Origin: Planococcus ruber
GTDB taxonomy: Bacteria > Bacillota > Bacilli > Bacillales_A > Planococcaceae
Length of the DNA: 64,000 bases
NCBI RefSeq assembly: GCF_022819085.1
Contig: NZ_JALHAG010000004.1
Coordinates: 496,001 to 560,000, forward strand
Reading direction: 5' to 3'
Under the pieces are notes generated by a model, which did no database searches, was not told where the DNA came from, and saw nothing but the letters and a program-made list of their open reading frames with translations. The position numbers and the translations under genes were made by a program. Below, in pieces: positions 32,432 to 41,539 of the stretch (its first letter is position 1; each line of letters opens with the position of its first letter).

Positions 32432-33430
32432 ATGCCCGGGAAAATGTCTTTTTCTATCAAAATTATATTGAGCCTCGCTGTGTTCGTCCTCATGTTTGTG
32501 GCTTCCATCGTCTTTGGAGCAGCAGATATCAGCTTGAAAGATGTGGGGCTTGCCCTCTTCTCAAATGTCTCGAATGACAGCATCGCCATCATCCAGGAAA
32601 TCCGGCTGCCGCGTGAGCTGGCAGCGATTGTTGTCGGTGCCGCTCTTGCCGTTTCCGGCGCCATGATGCAGGGAATGACCCGGAATCCTTTAGCGGATCC
32701 CGGACTGCTTGGGCTTACAGCAGGAGCCAATGCCGCTCTGGCGTTGACGCTGGCGTTCATTCCATCTGCGAATTATTTCTGGATTACGGTTGCCTGCTTT
32801 ATCGGAGCCGCTGCCGGCGCCGGCATCGTCTTCGGACTTGGCGCATCCAAGCGCGGCGGCTTTTCGCCTTTCCGCATTGTTCTCGCTGGAGCCGCCGTGT
32901 CCGCATTCCTTGCCGCTGTTGCGGAAGGAATTGGGCTTTATTTTAAAATTTCAAAAGACGTTTCTATGTGGACTGCAGGCGGATTGATCGGTACCTCGTG
33001 GGGCCAGTTGCAGATTGTCGTGCCATTTATTGCCGTTGGGCTGATCATCGCTTTGGTCCTCGCCAGACAGTTGACAATTTTAAGTTTAAGCGAAGAAACG
33101 GCGATTGGCCTTGGCCAAAAAACCGGCTTCATCAAAGCCGTGCTGTTTTTCGGCATTACCATTTTAGCCGGGGCTGCAGTGGCCCTTGCCGGAAATATGG
33201 CTTTTATCGGGTTGATGATCCCGCATATCGTCCGTGCGATTGTCGGAACCGATTACCGCTTCATCATCCCGATGTCCGCCATTGCCGGGGCCATTTTTAT
33301 GCTGTTCGCTGATTTGCTTGGACGCACGATCAATGCGCCTTTTGAAACGCCGGTGGCTGCCATCGTTTCGATTTTCGGCTTGCCGTTCTTCTTATTCATT
33401 GTCCGTAAAGGAGGGCGAGCTTTCTCATGA
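32432..33430 (+). CDS. FecCD-type iron-siderophore permease, subunit 1
   Basis: About 332 residues with ten predicted membrane segments. FecCD marks are IRLPRELAAIVVGAALAVSG followed by MQGMTRNPLADPGLLG, and the ATPase-contact loop GNMAFIGLMIPHIVRAIVG. Start uncertain: a TTG at 32426, ATGs at 32432 and 32444, all with weak ribosome sites. It forms a heterodimer with the next gene product. Overlaps that gene by 4 nt. Confidence 0.9.
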   Translation: MPGKMSFSIKIILSLAVFVLMFVASIVFGAADISLKDVGLALFSNVSNDSIAIIQEIRLPRELAAIVVGAALAVSGAMMQGMTRNPLADPGLLGLTAGANAALALTLAFIPSANYFWITVACFIGAAAGAGIVFGLGASKRGGFSPFRIVLAGAAVSAFLAAVAEGIGLYFKISKDVSMWTAGGLIGTSWGQLQIVVPFIAVGLIIALVLARQLTILSLSEETAIGLGQKTGFIKAVLFFGITILAGAAVALAGNMAFIGLMIPHIVRAIVGTDYRFIIPMSAIAGAIFMLFADLLGRTINAPFETPVAAIVSIFGLPFFLFIVRKGGRAFS

Positions 33431-34434
33431 TGCAGCCTGCTTTATTGCGAAAACAACGCATATTGATGATTATTCTTTTAGCCATGATCCTGATTACCAT
33501 TGTTCTGGGATTAAGCCTGGGCTACTCTTCCATTCCGATTGACCGTCTGCTTCCTGCTTTTCTTGGAAACGGAACGTTCAAAGAAGATTTCATTCTATTC
33601 TCCATCCGCTTGCCGCGCATTCTAATCACCTTGCTTGCAGGCATGGCGCTGGCACTCTCCGGTGCCATCCTTCAAAGCGTGACGCGGAATGATTTGGCGG
33701 ACCCCGGCATCATCGGCATCAACTCCGGAGCTGGGGTTGCCATTGCGGTTTTCTTTTTGTTCATCCCAGTTGAAGCCGGTTCTTTCGTTTACTTAATGCC
33801 GGCTGTCGCTTTCTGCGGCGCATTGCTTACCGCTGTGCTGATTTACGTGTTTTCCTATAGCCGCCAGTCGGGCTTGCAGCCGGTGCGCCTTGTATTGACA
33901 GGGATCGGCTTTTCCTTAGCTTTGTCAGGCGTCATGATTGTCTTGATCTCCTCGACGGAGCGGGAAAAAGTGGATTTCATTGCAAGCTGGCTTGCCGGCA
34001 ATATTTGGGGGGCGGATTGGCCGTTCATCTGGGCATTGCTGCCTTGGCTGCTCATTTTGATCCCTTTCACTTTGTATAAAGCGAATAAGCTGAACATGCT
34101 CAGCCTTAGCGAACCGGTTTCCATCGGACTCGGCCTTTCCATCGAAAAAGAACGCATTGTGCTGCTGCTTGCGGCTGTCGCTCTAGCTGCTTCTGCCGTC
34201 TCGGTAACGGGCGGAATCGCCTTTATCGGCCTTATGGCTCCGCATATTGCTAAATCACTGATCGGTCCACGGAATCAACTGGCCCTGCCGCTCGCTATTT
34301 TAATCGGCGGCTGGCTGCTGCTTTTGGCAGATACGATCGGCCGGAATGTGTTGGAGCCTTCAGGCATTCCAGCAGGGATTGTCGCCGCTTTGATCGGCGC
34401 CCCTTACTTTATGTATTTATTGCTTAAAAAATAA
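33427..34434 (+). CDS. FecCD-type iron-siderophore permease, subunit 2
   Basis: 335 residues, about ten membrane segments, with IRLPRILITLLAGMALALSG, LQSVTRNDLADPGIIG and GIAFIGLMAPHIAKSLIGP. Its ATG overlaps the stop of subunit 1 (ATGA), so translation is coupled. It is the last gene of the operon, closed by a strong terminator at 34433-34471. Confidence 0.9.
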   Translation: MMQPALLRKQRILMIILLAMILITIVLGLSLGYSSIPIDRLLPAFLGNGTFKEDFILFSIRLPRILITLLAGMALALSGAILQSVTRNDLADPGIIGINSGAGVAIAVFFLFIPVEAGSFVYLMPAVAFCGALLTAVLIYVFSYSRQSGLQPVRLVLTGIGFSLALSGVMIVLISSTEREKVDFIASWLAGNIWGADWPFIWALLPWLLILIPFTLYKANKLNMLSLSEPVSIGLGLSIEKERIVLLLAAVALAASAVSVTGGIAFIGLMAPHIAKSLIGPRNQLALPLAILIGGWLLLLADTIGRNVLEPSGIPAGIVAALIGAPYFMYLLLKK

Positions 34435-34471
34435 AACTCTTGAGAAGCAAACGCTTCCCAAGAGTTTTTTC
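34433..34471 (+). terminator. Terminator of the siderophore ABC operon
   Basis: AAAACTCTTGAGAAGC pairs with GCTTCCCAAGAGTTTT with one mismatch, followed by TT. The A-tail allows use by the convergent EAL gene. Confidence 0.85.
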
Positions 34472-34475
34472 GATT

Positions 34476-35477
34476 TTATGCGTATACAAGTTCTGTTCTC
34501 GGTTCGGCTTCCGGCTTGCCGAAATAATAGCCTTGGAATAATTCATAGCCTTTCTCTTTCAGCCAATTGAAATCTTCCTCGGTTTCCACTCCTTCAGCTA
34601 ACGGCACAGAACCGACAGCAATCGCTTTTTCCAAGAACGACAAAGCGACTCTCTGTTTGCCCGCTTCCTCTGCGACGCCTTGCACATATTGCATATCGAG
34701 CTTCATGTATCTCGGTTTTAGCTCGGCCAGTACTTCAGCTGTGCTGAATCCTTCGCCCACATCATCCAAGGCATAACTGAAGCCTTTTTCCTTGTAATAG
34801 GTAAGAATTCTCTTTAAATGATCCAAATCGTCGACTTGTTCGGTTTCAACCACTTCAAACACAAGCTGCTTCGGATCCACATTTAATTGATTGGCCAAAA
34901 GCGTCGTTGAGCGCAGGCAGAATTCCGGAGAATAAATCGATGTCGGAATGAAATTGATAAAAGCTTTTTTATCTTCAAGCTTCGCTGCATACTTCACAGC
35001 GGTCATTCGGCATACCCGGTCAAGGGCGTACAAGCGGCCGCGGCTTTTAGCAGCCGGAAAAATTTCATTCGGATAAATCATTGAGCCGTCTTCGTTTTGG
35101 AAACGCGACAGCATTTCATACGCGAAGATGGTTCCATCCCCGTTAATAATCGGCTGGTAATGGCAAGTGATCAGCTCTTTTTTAATGACATTGTCGATCC
35201 ATTGCATATCCATGACGGTTTCAATTTGAGAAAAAGGCTTCCATTCTTCTTTGTTGATGCGGAATTCCACCAGTTCCGTTGCCATGAAGTGCTCGCAAAA
35301 ATCCATGAACTCTTTTGCGCCTGATTCAGGAATGATAAGGCCTTGCTCTTTTTCTTTTACCTCTATATCTCTTCTCACTAGATGCTCAATGACTTGCGGC
35401 AAAATCGACTGATTCAATTCGCCTTCGACTTTAATTTCAAACTTCAGTTCGTTAACGGAACAGTTATTGCATTCCAA
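34476..35477 (-). CDS. EAL-domain cyclic-di-GMP phosphodiesterase
   Basis: 333 residues from a TTG at 35477 (GGAGG 8 nt upstream; the open frame extends 74 codons further without a ribosome site). Residues 1-90 are an uncharacterised N-terminus starting with ECNNCSV, a possible metal-binding CxxC. The EAL domain (about 95-325) has the glutamate in AYEMLSRF, asparagine in INFIPTS, VVETEQ, the DD pair in YALDDVGEG, the lysine in MKLDMQ and EGVETEED, so it is probably active. It hydrolyses c-di-GMP to pGpG. No GGDEF gene is nearby. Confidence 0.85.
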   Translation of the reverse strand: MECNNCSVNELKFEIKVEGELNQSILPQVIEHLVRRDIEVKEKEQGLIIPESGAKEFMDFCEHFMATELVEFRINKEEWKPFSQIETVMDMQWIDNVIKKELITCHYQPIINGDGTIFAYEMLSRFQNEDGSMIYPNEIFPAAKSRGRLYALDRVCRMTAVKYAAKLEDKKAFINFIPTSIYSPEFCLRSTTLLANQLNVDPKQLVFEVVETEQVDDLDHLKRILTYYKEKGFSYALDDVGEGFSTAEVLAELKPRYMKLDMQYVQGVAEEAGKQRVALSFLEKAIAVGSVPLAEGVETEEDFNWLKEKGYELFQGYYFGKPEAEPRTELVYA

Positions 35478-35667
35478 ATTAGGAAGCCTCCCTTTTCTTG
35501 TATAACTTGAGTCTACTTCAAAATACCTAACTAAAGAAAGTATTTTGTACCCAATGTGCTGGAATTTTTTTAAATGGCAAAATATATTACCAAGGGACAG
35601 AAAACAAGCACCTTTATTTATTCCGAGTAAACAACCTGGTATACTAATCGAAAAAGGAGGTCTTTCT

Positions 35668-36081
35668 TTGACTATCCCAAAACCCCTCGTGCAAACCAAT
35701 CAAGCTTTTATCGTTTTGACCGTCATACTAGCACTCGTTTTCCATAAAGCCCTTTTGCTCCTTCCTTTTGCAGTTGGAGTTTACACGTTGGCCACAAAAT
35801 CCAATCCCGTTATCCGTTTCAGTAAACGATTTTTGAAACGTCCCCCTATGTCTTATATTCAGGAAGACCGGGACCAACAGTTGTTCAACCAATGGATCGC
35901 TACGATCTGCCTTGGTTTGTCGCTTGTGTCTTTCGCTTTCGGTTTTACGGTAATGGGCTATGCTTTTAGCATCATGGTCGTTTTGGCCGCAGGGGTGGCC
36001 CTTCTCGGCTATTGCATCGGCTGCACCATCCGCTACCGTTATATGATGTGGAAGCACAATCGCGCGAAAGCGGCAAATTGA
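35668..36081 (+). CDS. DUF4395 family membrane protein
   Basis: 137 residues from TTG at 35668, chosen for AAAGGAGG 7 nt upstream. Hydrophobic segments at about 13-42 (two) and 73-110 (two), with a RFSKRFLKRPPMS loop. Short N-terminal NQAF motif as in DUF4395. Function unknown; in some bacteria such genes lie near thioredoxin-like or rhodanese genes, not here. It is followed by a strong terminator shared with proA. Confidence 0.8.
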   Translation: MTIPKPLVQTNQAFIVLTVILALVFHKALLLLPFAVGVYTLATKSNPVIRFSKRFLKRPPMSYIQEDRDQQLFNQWIATICLGLSLVSFAFGFTVMGYAFSIMVVLAAGVALLGYCIGCTIRYRYMMWKHNRAKAAN

Positions 36082-36122
36082 AAAAGGAGCTGTCCCAAAA
36101 GCATGTGGGACAACTCCTTTTT
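36081..36122. terminator. Two-way terminator between DUF4395 and proA genes
   Basis: AAAAAGGAGCTGTCCC pairs with GGGACAACTCCTTTTT with one mismatch. Balanced A and T tails serve both convergent genes. Confidence 0.9.
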
Positions 36123-36125
36123 CAT

Positions 36126-37388
36126 TTATTTGGTTTGGCCATTTCCTTTAATCAAGTATTTTGTGGACGTTAACGCCGGCAGCCCCATCGGCCCTCTTGC
36201 ATGCAGCTTTTGGGTACTGATGCCGATTTCTGCACCGAAGCCGAATTCAAAGCCATCAGTAAACCGCGTCGAGGCATTATGATAGACCGCCGCTGCGTCC
36301 ACTTCCATAAAGAATTGTTGAACATTTTCCGGCGTTTCTGAGATAATGGCTTCCGAATGTTTCGTTCCGTATGAATTGATGTGCCGAATCGCTTCGTCCA
36401 CCGCATCCACCACCTTCACCGAAGCTTCAAGGCCGAGGTATTCGGTTCCCCAATCCTCTTCGATTGCCGGAATGACGTTTTCCCATTGCTGGACAAAAGA
36501 ATCGCCATGAATCACAACGGCTTTTTCCTGCAAAGCTTCCACCAATTTCCCGAGATGGGCGGCTGCCCAATTTTTCTCCACTAAAATCGTTTCACAGGCA
36601 TTGCAGACAGAGGGACGCTGCGTTTTCGCATTAAGTGCTATGGCAATGGCCATTTCCACATTCGCCGTTTCATCAATATAGACATGGCAATTGCCTGCCC
36701 CTGTTTCAAGAACGGGAACGGTAGAGTTTTCCACCACGGTCTTGATCAGTTTCGCGCTGCCTCTTGGAATCAGCACATCCAAGTGAGAATTCAGCTTGAA
36801 CATATGGGATGCGGTTTCCCTGCTCGTATCTTCGATCAATTGAACGGCATCCACCGGCAGCTCGCTTTTCGCCAGCGCACGGTGAATCGCGGCTACTAAA
36901 GCTTTGTTGGAATGGATGGCGGTCGAACTGCCGCGAAGCACCACAGCATTTCCGGTTTTCAGGCAGAGGCTGGATGCGTCAACTGTTACGTTAGGGCGCG
37001 CTTCGTAAATCATGCCAATGACGCCAAGCGGCACACGGATTTTGGCCATTTCAAGTCCATTCGGCTGCTCCCAGGATTCCAGCACTTCTCCGACCGGGTC
37101 TTCCAATTGGGTTAATAAAACCAGCGCATCCGCCATGCCTTTTAAACGGCTTGCATCCAATTGGAGCCGGTCAATCAGCGAATCGCTCATTCCCGCATGC
37201 CGGCCGGCAGCGATATCTTTTTCATTTTCAGCCAGCAGGAAATCCTGTTCCTGCAGCAATTGGTCTGCCATCAGCCGCAAGGCCTTATTTTTAGCTTCCG
37301 TGGATTGTTTCGCCATTTCAGCAGCCGCCTTTTTGGCAAGAGCTGCTTTTTCTAAAAGATCACTAGTTTTTTGAAGAACTTCACTCAT
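36126..37388 (-). CDS. proA: Glutamate-5-semialdehyde dehydrogenase
   Basis: 420 residues, full length for ProA. It converts glutamyl-5-phosphate with NADPH to glutamate-5-semialdehyde, the second step of proline synthesis. Marks are MIYEARPNVTVDASSLCLK, VLRGSSTAIHSN, IPRGSAKLI, and the catalytic cysteine in PSVCNACETIL. It starts directly after the stop of proB, so the two make one operon. B. subtilis proBA is T-box regulated in its leader; no T-box is seen here. Confidence 0.95.
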   Translation of the reverse strand: MSEVLQKTSDLLEKAALAKKAAAEMAKQSTEAKNKALRLMADQLLQEQDFLLAENEKDIAAGRHAGMSDSLIDRLQLDASRLKGMADALVLLTQLEDPVGEVLESWEQPNGLEMAKIRVPLGVIGMIYEARPNVTVDASSLCLKTGNAVVLRGSSTAIHSNKALVAAIHRALAKSELPVDAVQLIEDTSRETASHMFKLNSHLDVLIPRGSAKLIKTVVENSTVPVLETGAGNCHVYIDETANVEMAIAIALNAKTQRPSVCNACETILVEKNWAAAHLGKLVEALQEKAVVIHGDSFVQQWENVIPAIEEDWGTEYLGLEASVKVVDAVDEAIRHINSYGTKHSEAIISETPENVQQFFMEVDAAAVYHNASTRFTDGFEFGFGAEIGISTQKLHARGPMGLPALTSTKYLIKGNGQTK

Positions 37389-38513
37389 TCACATCTGCTC
37401 CTTTCGGGTAGCGCTGAACCATTGGTCTCGATGGATAACAACTTGCCTTTTCCCTGTTTTGGTTATGACACGGGCTTCTTCGCTGCACAATCCTTTAATT
37501 TCCGCTAAATCCTCCGAGGAGAAATTCACTTGCCCTTTGCCGATCACTTCACCGGCCGGATTTAAGACTTCGACGACATCATCCGCTTTGAAGCGCCCGC
37601 CAATTTTTGTAATGCCCACCGGCAGCAAGCTTCTTCCTTGCGCTGAAATCGCTAATGCGGCTCCGTCGTCCACTTCGATTTTTCCCGTCGGCATCGAATG
37701 GAGCGCCAGCCATTGTTTTGAATTCTTGACTGTAGCCTGCGGATCGTCGCCAATGTATGTGCCGTCTCCTTTGCCTTCCCAAATATCCACCAACTTGCCG
37801 CTTCCTGAGCCGGTGCCGATAAAGACTTGGGAGCCGAGTGCCAAAGCCGTTTGGGCTGCTTCCACTTTTGACTTCATCCCGCCGGTCCCGACAGAAGACC
37901 CTTCGCTCGAAGTCGCTTTGATCAGCTCGTTTGGAATTTCCGCCAAAAAATCGTATCTTGCGGCTTCCGGATTGACGCGTGGATTATCCCGGTAAATGCC
38001 GTTTACATCCGTTAAAATGATGAGCATTTGCGCTTGGACCAATCCGCTGACAAGTGCAGACAACATATCATTGTCTCCGAATGTAAGGCCGTCTACGGAC
38101 ACTGAATCGTTTTCATTGATGATAGGCAGCACATTGCGTTTCAGCAATTCCGTTAAAGTGGCTGTGGCATTTTGGTAAAGGTCTTTTGCGAGCAGGTTCT
38201 GCTTCGTCAACAATAATTGAGCGGACACAATGTCGTGCTTTTTGAATTCCTGCGAGTAGGCGTGCAGCAATTGCCCTTGGCCGACAGCAGCGGCTGCCTG
38301 TTTTCCGACAATGCTGACCGGGCGCGACGTGTAGCCAAGATCGGTGAAACCGGCTGCAACTGCCCCGGATGAAATTAAAATGACATCATGGCCCAGCGCT
38401 TTTAACCGGGCAAGCGCCTGAACATGTTCCTGCAATTTTTCCAGGCACAGCCCGCCGTTTTTGTTCGTCAGCGAGCTGCTGCCGATTTTCACTACGATTC
38501 TTTTCTTTTTCAC
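37389..38513 (-). CDS. proB: Glutamate 5-kinase with PUA domain
   Basis: 374 residues. Residues 1-260 are the amino-acid-kinase domain ([47 protein letters not shown]). Residues about 280-370 are a C-terminal PUA domain. It phosphorylates glutamate on the 5-carboxyl as the first and feedback-controlled step of proline synthesis. GTG start with AGGTGG 6-8 nt upstream. Promoter at 38570-38598. Confidence 0.95.
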   Translation of the reverse strand: MKKKRIVVKIGSSSLTNKNGGLCLEKLQEHVQALARLKALGHDVILISSGAVAAGFTDLGYTSRPVSIVGKQAAAAVGQGQLLHAYSQEFKKHDIVSAQLLLTKQNLLAKDLYQNATATLTELLKRNVLPIINENDSVSVDGLTFGDNDMLSALVSGLVQAQMLIILTDVNGIYRDNPRVNPEAARYDFLAEIPNELIKATSSEGSSVGTGGMKSKVEAAQTALALGSQVFIGTGSGSGKLVDIWEGKGDGTYIGDDPQATVKNSKQWLALHSMPTGKIEVDDGAALAISAQGRSLLPVGITKIGGRFKADDVVEVLNPAGEVIGKGQVNFSSEDLAEIKGLCSEEARVITKTGKRQVVIHRDQWFSATRKEQM

Positions 38514-38569
38514 GCACCGACACCACCTGTTTGTATTCCGAGACTTTTCTGAAAAAGAATAATAGCATT

Positions 38570-38598
38570 ATTATGCGTTATATTGAATTTTTAGTCAA
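38570..38598 (-). promoter_or_regulatory. Sigma-A promoter of proBA
   Basis: On the reverse strand TTGACT (plus 38593-38598) and CATAAT (38570-38575) are 17 nt apart. The leader from there to the start is short, with no room for a T-box. Confidence 0.7.
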
Positions 38599-38699
38599 CA
38601 CTATACTAGAAATCATTTCGGATTATTTCTTTTATTTTCTGGCTTTTCGACAATTTCAATTTACCTGTTATGTATATTTATTCTTTTTCAATGCATAAT

Positions 38700-38735
38700 G
38701 AAAGCCTGAGAATGACTTTCTCAGGCTTTCGTAGA
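38700..38735 (-). terminator. Terminator of the ycnK-pepSY-ytkA operon
   Basis: GAAAGCCTGAGAA pairs with TTCTCAGGCTTTC. The T-run on the reverse strand is short (ATTAT), so strength is uncertain, but position after the operon fits. Confidence 0.6.
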
Positions 38736-38774
38736 AATGGAATTATTATTTGTTGAATTCGCACCTAAGTACCT

Positions 38775-39245
38775 TCAATGATGGTGTCCCGGAACTTCCT
38801 GCTGAGTTGGAGCACCTTGTTTTAAGCTTTCCATTTCCTGTTCGGACAATTCACCAACAATGAATTGCCGGACCGGGCTGACCAGCGAACCTTCGTTGCC
38901 GGCATGGACTTCCAGGTAATACAGGCCATCTTCTTTAAATCGGATATCCATCTGGTAGACGCCATTTCCGATTTCTGCCGCTTCTTCCATTGGATAACGG
39001 ACTGAATGATCCTGTTTCCAAATTTCAAAATGGACAAACCCGGCGCCTTCCACCGGTTTTCCGTCTTGTTTTAAGATAGCCTTCACTGTCTGTGTGGTTT
39101 CTGCCGACAGCGACTTCGGCATATCGACTTCCACTTGAAGCGGCTTTTCTTTTTTATATAAGTCTGCCGCATCCTCGCTTGCAGAACAAGCGGAGAGAAT
39201 GCACAAACTGCTAAAGAGCAACAGCAGCAAACGAATTGATTTCAT
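38775..39245 (-). CDS. YtkA/FixH-like lipoprotein
   Basis: 156 residues with a type II signal peptide (lipobox LSAC, Cys20), then an immunoglobulin-like YtkA domain (residues 35-130: VEVDMPKSLSAETTQTVKAI, GAGFVHFEIWKQ, GNGVYQMDIRFKEDGLYYLEVHAG; quoted in short pieces) and a PGHHH C-terminus. The last histidines could hold copper. It is the last of a three-gene run with a PepSY protein and a YcnK-type regulator. I infer a role in copper handling outside the membrane. Confidence 0.8.
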   Translation of the reverse strand: MKSIRLLLLLFSSLCILSACSASEDAADLYKKEKPLQVEVDMPKSLSAETTQTVKAILKQDGKPVEGAGFVHFEIWKQDHSVRYPMEEAAEIGNGVYQMDIRFKEDGLYYLEVHAGNEGSLVSPVRQFIVGELSEQEMESLKQGAPTQQEVPGHHH

Positions 39246-39263
39246 CTGAATCTCCCTCTTTCA

Positions 39264-40643
39264 CTAAGCATTCAACCATCGCTTAACTGCAGGCACGCGC
39301 TGGATGATTGCCCAATCCACAAGCCAGACAATCAGGATCGACAATCCGACCAATGGGAACAAAATCCCCAAGCCGATCATTAGCGCCAAGAATGGTTTTG
39401 TCTTGAAGATGGCCGGTGCTTTCGGAGCGCCTGACCCCTTGTTCGGTTTGCGTTTCCACCAAAGATAAATGCCGGTGAAAACGGTGAAAATCACTCCTAG
39501 GCAGATGGCTAAACTGATTAACTGGTTAACCAACCCAAACTGCGACCCCTTATGAAGCGTAATTCCCCATGCCACTATTTTTCCGATGATGCCGTAATTG
39601 TCATACCGGTAATCGGCCAAAACAGCACCTGAGTATTGATCGATGTGCATCGTCGCTTCATCCTGTGCTTTCGGCGGGAAGACTGACAAAGTATAAACCC
39701 CGTCTTGCTCTTGCGGAATGAAAATCGAGTATCCCGGATAGATTCCTTGCTGATCTGCGATTTCCACTACTTTATCTATTGGCATAGGAATCAGTCCCTG
39801 CACAGAAGAAAGCGGGACATCCAATGTTTCTGCTGCCCATGGAACTTCTGCAATTTCCTGGGTCTCGATGTCTGAAGATGGAGCGTCCCCGATCCATACT
39901 GATGGCGGATAGCCTTCACCGGAATTTGTGATGATGGCTTGGAAATTGGTTCCCCAAAAGCCGGACCACGGCAAGCCGGTCATTACTAAAAACAGAAGAC
40001 CGCCCGTTACCCAAAAAGCCGGTACAGCGTGTAAATCGCGCCGAAGGATTTTGCTGCCTTTTCCAAAGCGGGGGAATAATACGCCGCCGAGGCCTTTCCG
40101 CTTTTTCGGAAACCACAGGAAAAAGCCTGTAGCCATCAGCACAATCGTCCAGCAGGCAGCTAACTCTACAATGCGGTCGCCAAGCGTATCCGCCATCAGC
40201 TCCCCATGGATTTCTTCGATTTTATCCATGATTCGGTCGTCGTCTTTTAATTCACCAACCGATTTGCCCGTATAAGGATCCATGAATACCGTAAGCGATT
40301 CTCCATTTGAACTGACCGTCACTTCGTTGGATCGCGCTTCATCTTCTCCGGGACGGTATTTGGTGACAATTGCCCCTGAATGCAAAGCTTGCACTTCCTC
40401 TAGCTGCGCCGATACAGATACTTTATCGCCTTGAGGCTCCACTTGGTAATAATCCGCGTATAGTACATTCTCAATCTCCGCCTTGAATAGATAAATGGAT
40501 CCTGTTACTGCCAATAGCACGAGAATCGGTGCAAAGATAATGCCCGCATAAAAATGCCAACGCCAAATGGTTTTATGGAGCTGATTATTTTTTGAACTTT
40601 TTTGTGCACCAGCAATACCTTTTTGTTCTTTGTTTTCTTCCAT
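39264..40643 (-). CDS. PepSY-associated transmembrane protein
   Basis: 459 residues, four to five membrane segments (about 28-52, 160-182, 208-228, 375-398 and 425-450) with two extracytoplasmic PepSY-like stretches. Histidines in the membrane helices (TIWRWHFYAG near 25-34, HGELM near 145, LHAVPAFW near 208, LHKGSQFG near 360) are typical of the family, which includes heme-containing ferric or flavin reductases. GAGGAAA lies about 6 nt before the ATG. It sits between a copper-sensor gene and a YtkA-type lipoprotein, so redox handling of copper or iron is plausible. Confidence 0.8.
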   Translation of the reverse strand: MEENKEQKGIAGAQKSSKNNQLHKTIWRWHFYAGIIFAPILVLLAVTGSIYLFKAEIENVLYADYYQVEPQGDKVSVSAQLEEVQALHSGAIVTKYRPGEDEARSNEVTVSSNGESLTVFMDPYTGKSVGELKDDDRIMDKIEEIHGELMADTLGDRIVELAACWTIVLMATGFFLWFPKKRKGLGGVLFPRFGKGSKILRRDLHAVPAFWVTGGLLFLVMTGLPWSGFWGTNFQAIITNSGEGYPPSVWIGDAPSSDIETQEIAEVPWAAETLDVPLSSVQGLIPMPIDKVVEIADQQGIYPGYSIFIPQEQDGVYTLSVFPPKAQDEATMHIDQYSGAVLADYRYDNYGIIGKIVAWGITLHKGSQFGLVNQLISLAICLGVIFTVFTGIYLWWKRKPNKGSGAPKAPAIFKTKPFLALMIGLGILFPLVGLSILIVWLVDWAIIQRVPAVKRWLNA

Positions 40644-40731
40644 TTGGTTTTCCTCATTTCAGAAACTTACAGATTTCCGGTGAATTCCTGCAGTTTTATT
40701 TTTTACTTTATCTAACGGAAGAAATCCCGTT

Positions 40732-41310
40732 TTAGATCTCTTTTTTGCTGCAGCAATGTCCGCCGCCCATCTCTTTGGCTAAGCGTTCCACCGCTTCTTC
40801 AAAGGGATAACTCTCACCGCTGAACCCAAGCTGGAAGCGGTCTGCCTGGCTGCTGTTTGCAAACGGGATCAATTGTGGTTCACAGCAATTGAGTTTAATC
40901 TCCGCGTTCATTAAAAAACTTCCTGTTTTCGCATTAAAGGTTATATCCGTTAAATAATCTTTGCCGATGACATAGGCCACTTCATCAGCAATGTCGCGAT
41001 AACGCAGCAGCCCGCAATGAGCGCAGCAAGCCTGTTCTACCTGATGATTCTTTTTGATCAGTTGGAATGCTAAGCGCGTATCTGCTTTTTTAAAACAATA
41101 AGAACATGTATCTGCCGCAGTGGAAACCGCTGTTTTTAGCGCTACCCCGTTCGACGTCTTTTCCACTTTCTGCTCTTCGACGAGTGATTGTATATCCCGG
41201 TACACTGTCATTTCTGATGTGCCTAATCGACTGCTGATGGCGGAAACTTTTAATGCCCCTTCTTTTTCTAACCAGTCTAGTATTTGTTGCTGCCGTTCAA
41301 TAGGAAGCAT
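40732..41310 (-). CDS. ycnK: Copper-responsive DeoR-type repressor, YcnK-like
   Basis: 192 residues. Residues 1-55 are a DeoR winged helix (LPIERQQQILDWLEKEG, EMTVYRDIQSLV). The rest is a NosL-like domain with cysteines in pairs: C69/C72 (TCSYC), C95, C96 and C99 (CCAHC), NCCEPQ near 146, and HCCSKK at the end. This matches B. subtilis YcnK closely as I recall it, a repressor of the ycnIJ copper-uptake genes. Here it heads an operon with PepSY and YtkA genes in place of ycnI/ycnJ. AGAGGGA lies 7-8 nt before the ATG. Confidence 0.85.
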   Translation of the reverse strand: MLPIERQQQILDWLEKEGALKVSAISSRLGTSEMTVYRDIQSLVEEQKVEKTSNGVALKTAVSTAADTCSYCFKKADTRLAFQLIKKNHQVEQACCAHCGLLRYRDIADEVAYVIGKDYLTDITFNAKTGSFLMNAEIKLNCCEPQLIPFANSSQADRFQLGFSGESYPFEEAVERLAKEMGGGHCCSKKEI

Positions 41311-41400
41311 GGCTTGTCCCTCTTCTCATTTATAATTTTTGCTCTTAAGTTTCATCTTAAAAGAAAGGCTATGAAAGAACTAGTACTTCTTGTTGATAAA

Positions 41401-41425
41401 TGTGAATTTATGATGAACATTCACA
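41401..41425. promoter_or_regulatory. Dyad between ycnK and LOV-STAS genes, candidate operator
   Basis: TGTGAAT and ATTCACA are exact reverse complements 11 nt apart. The spot is 90 nt before ycnK and 115 nt before the LOV gene. Which gene it serves is not known. Confidence 0.35.
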
Positions 41426-41539
41426 ATCCCTTGTTTCCAGTTTGCTGAAACCTCTCATATTCTGTAGAATTTAATTTATCTATAAAATTGAAATAGTTGA
41501 AAACAGTATGCGAATCCATAATAGACTGGAGTAATCTTC

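Noticed and set aside
38514..38700. T-box leader before proBA, as in B. subtilis
   Set aside because: No GGTGGnACCGCG core; the leader between promoter and start is too short.
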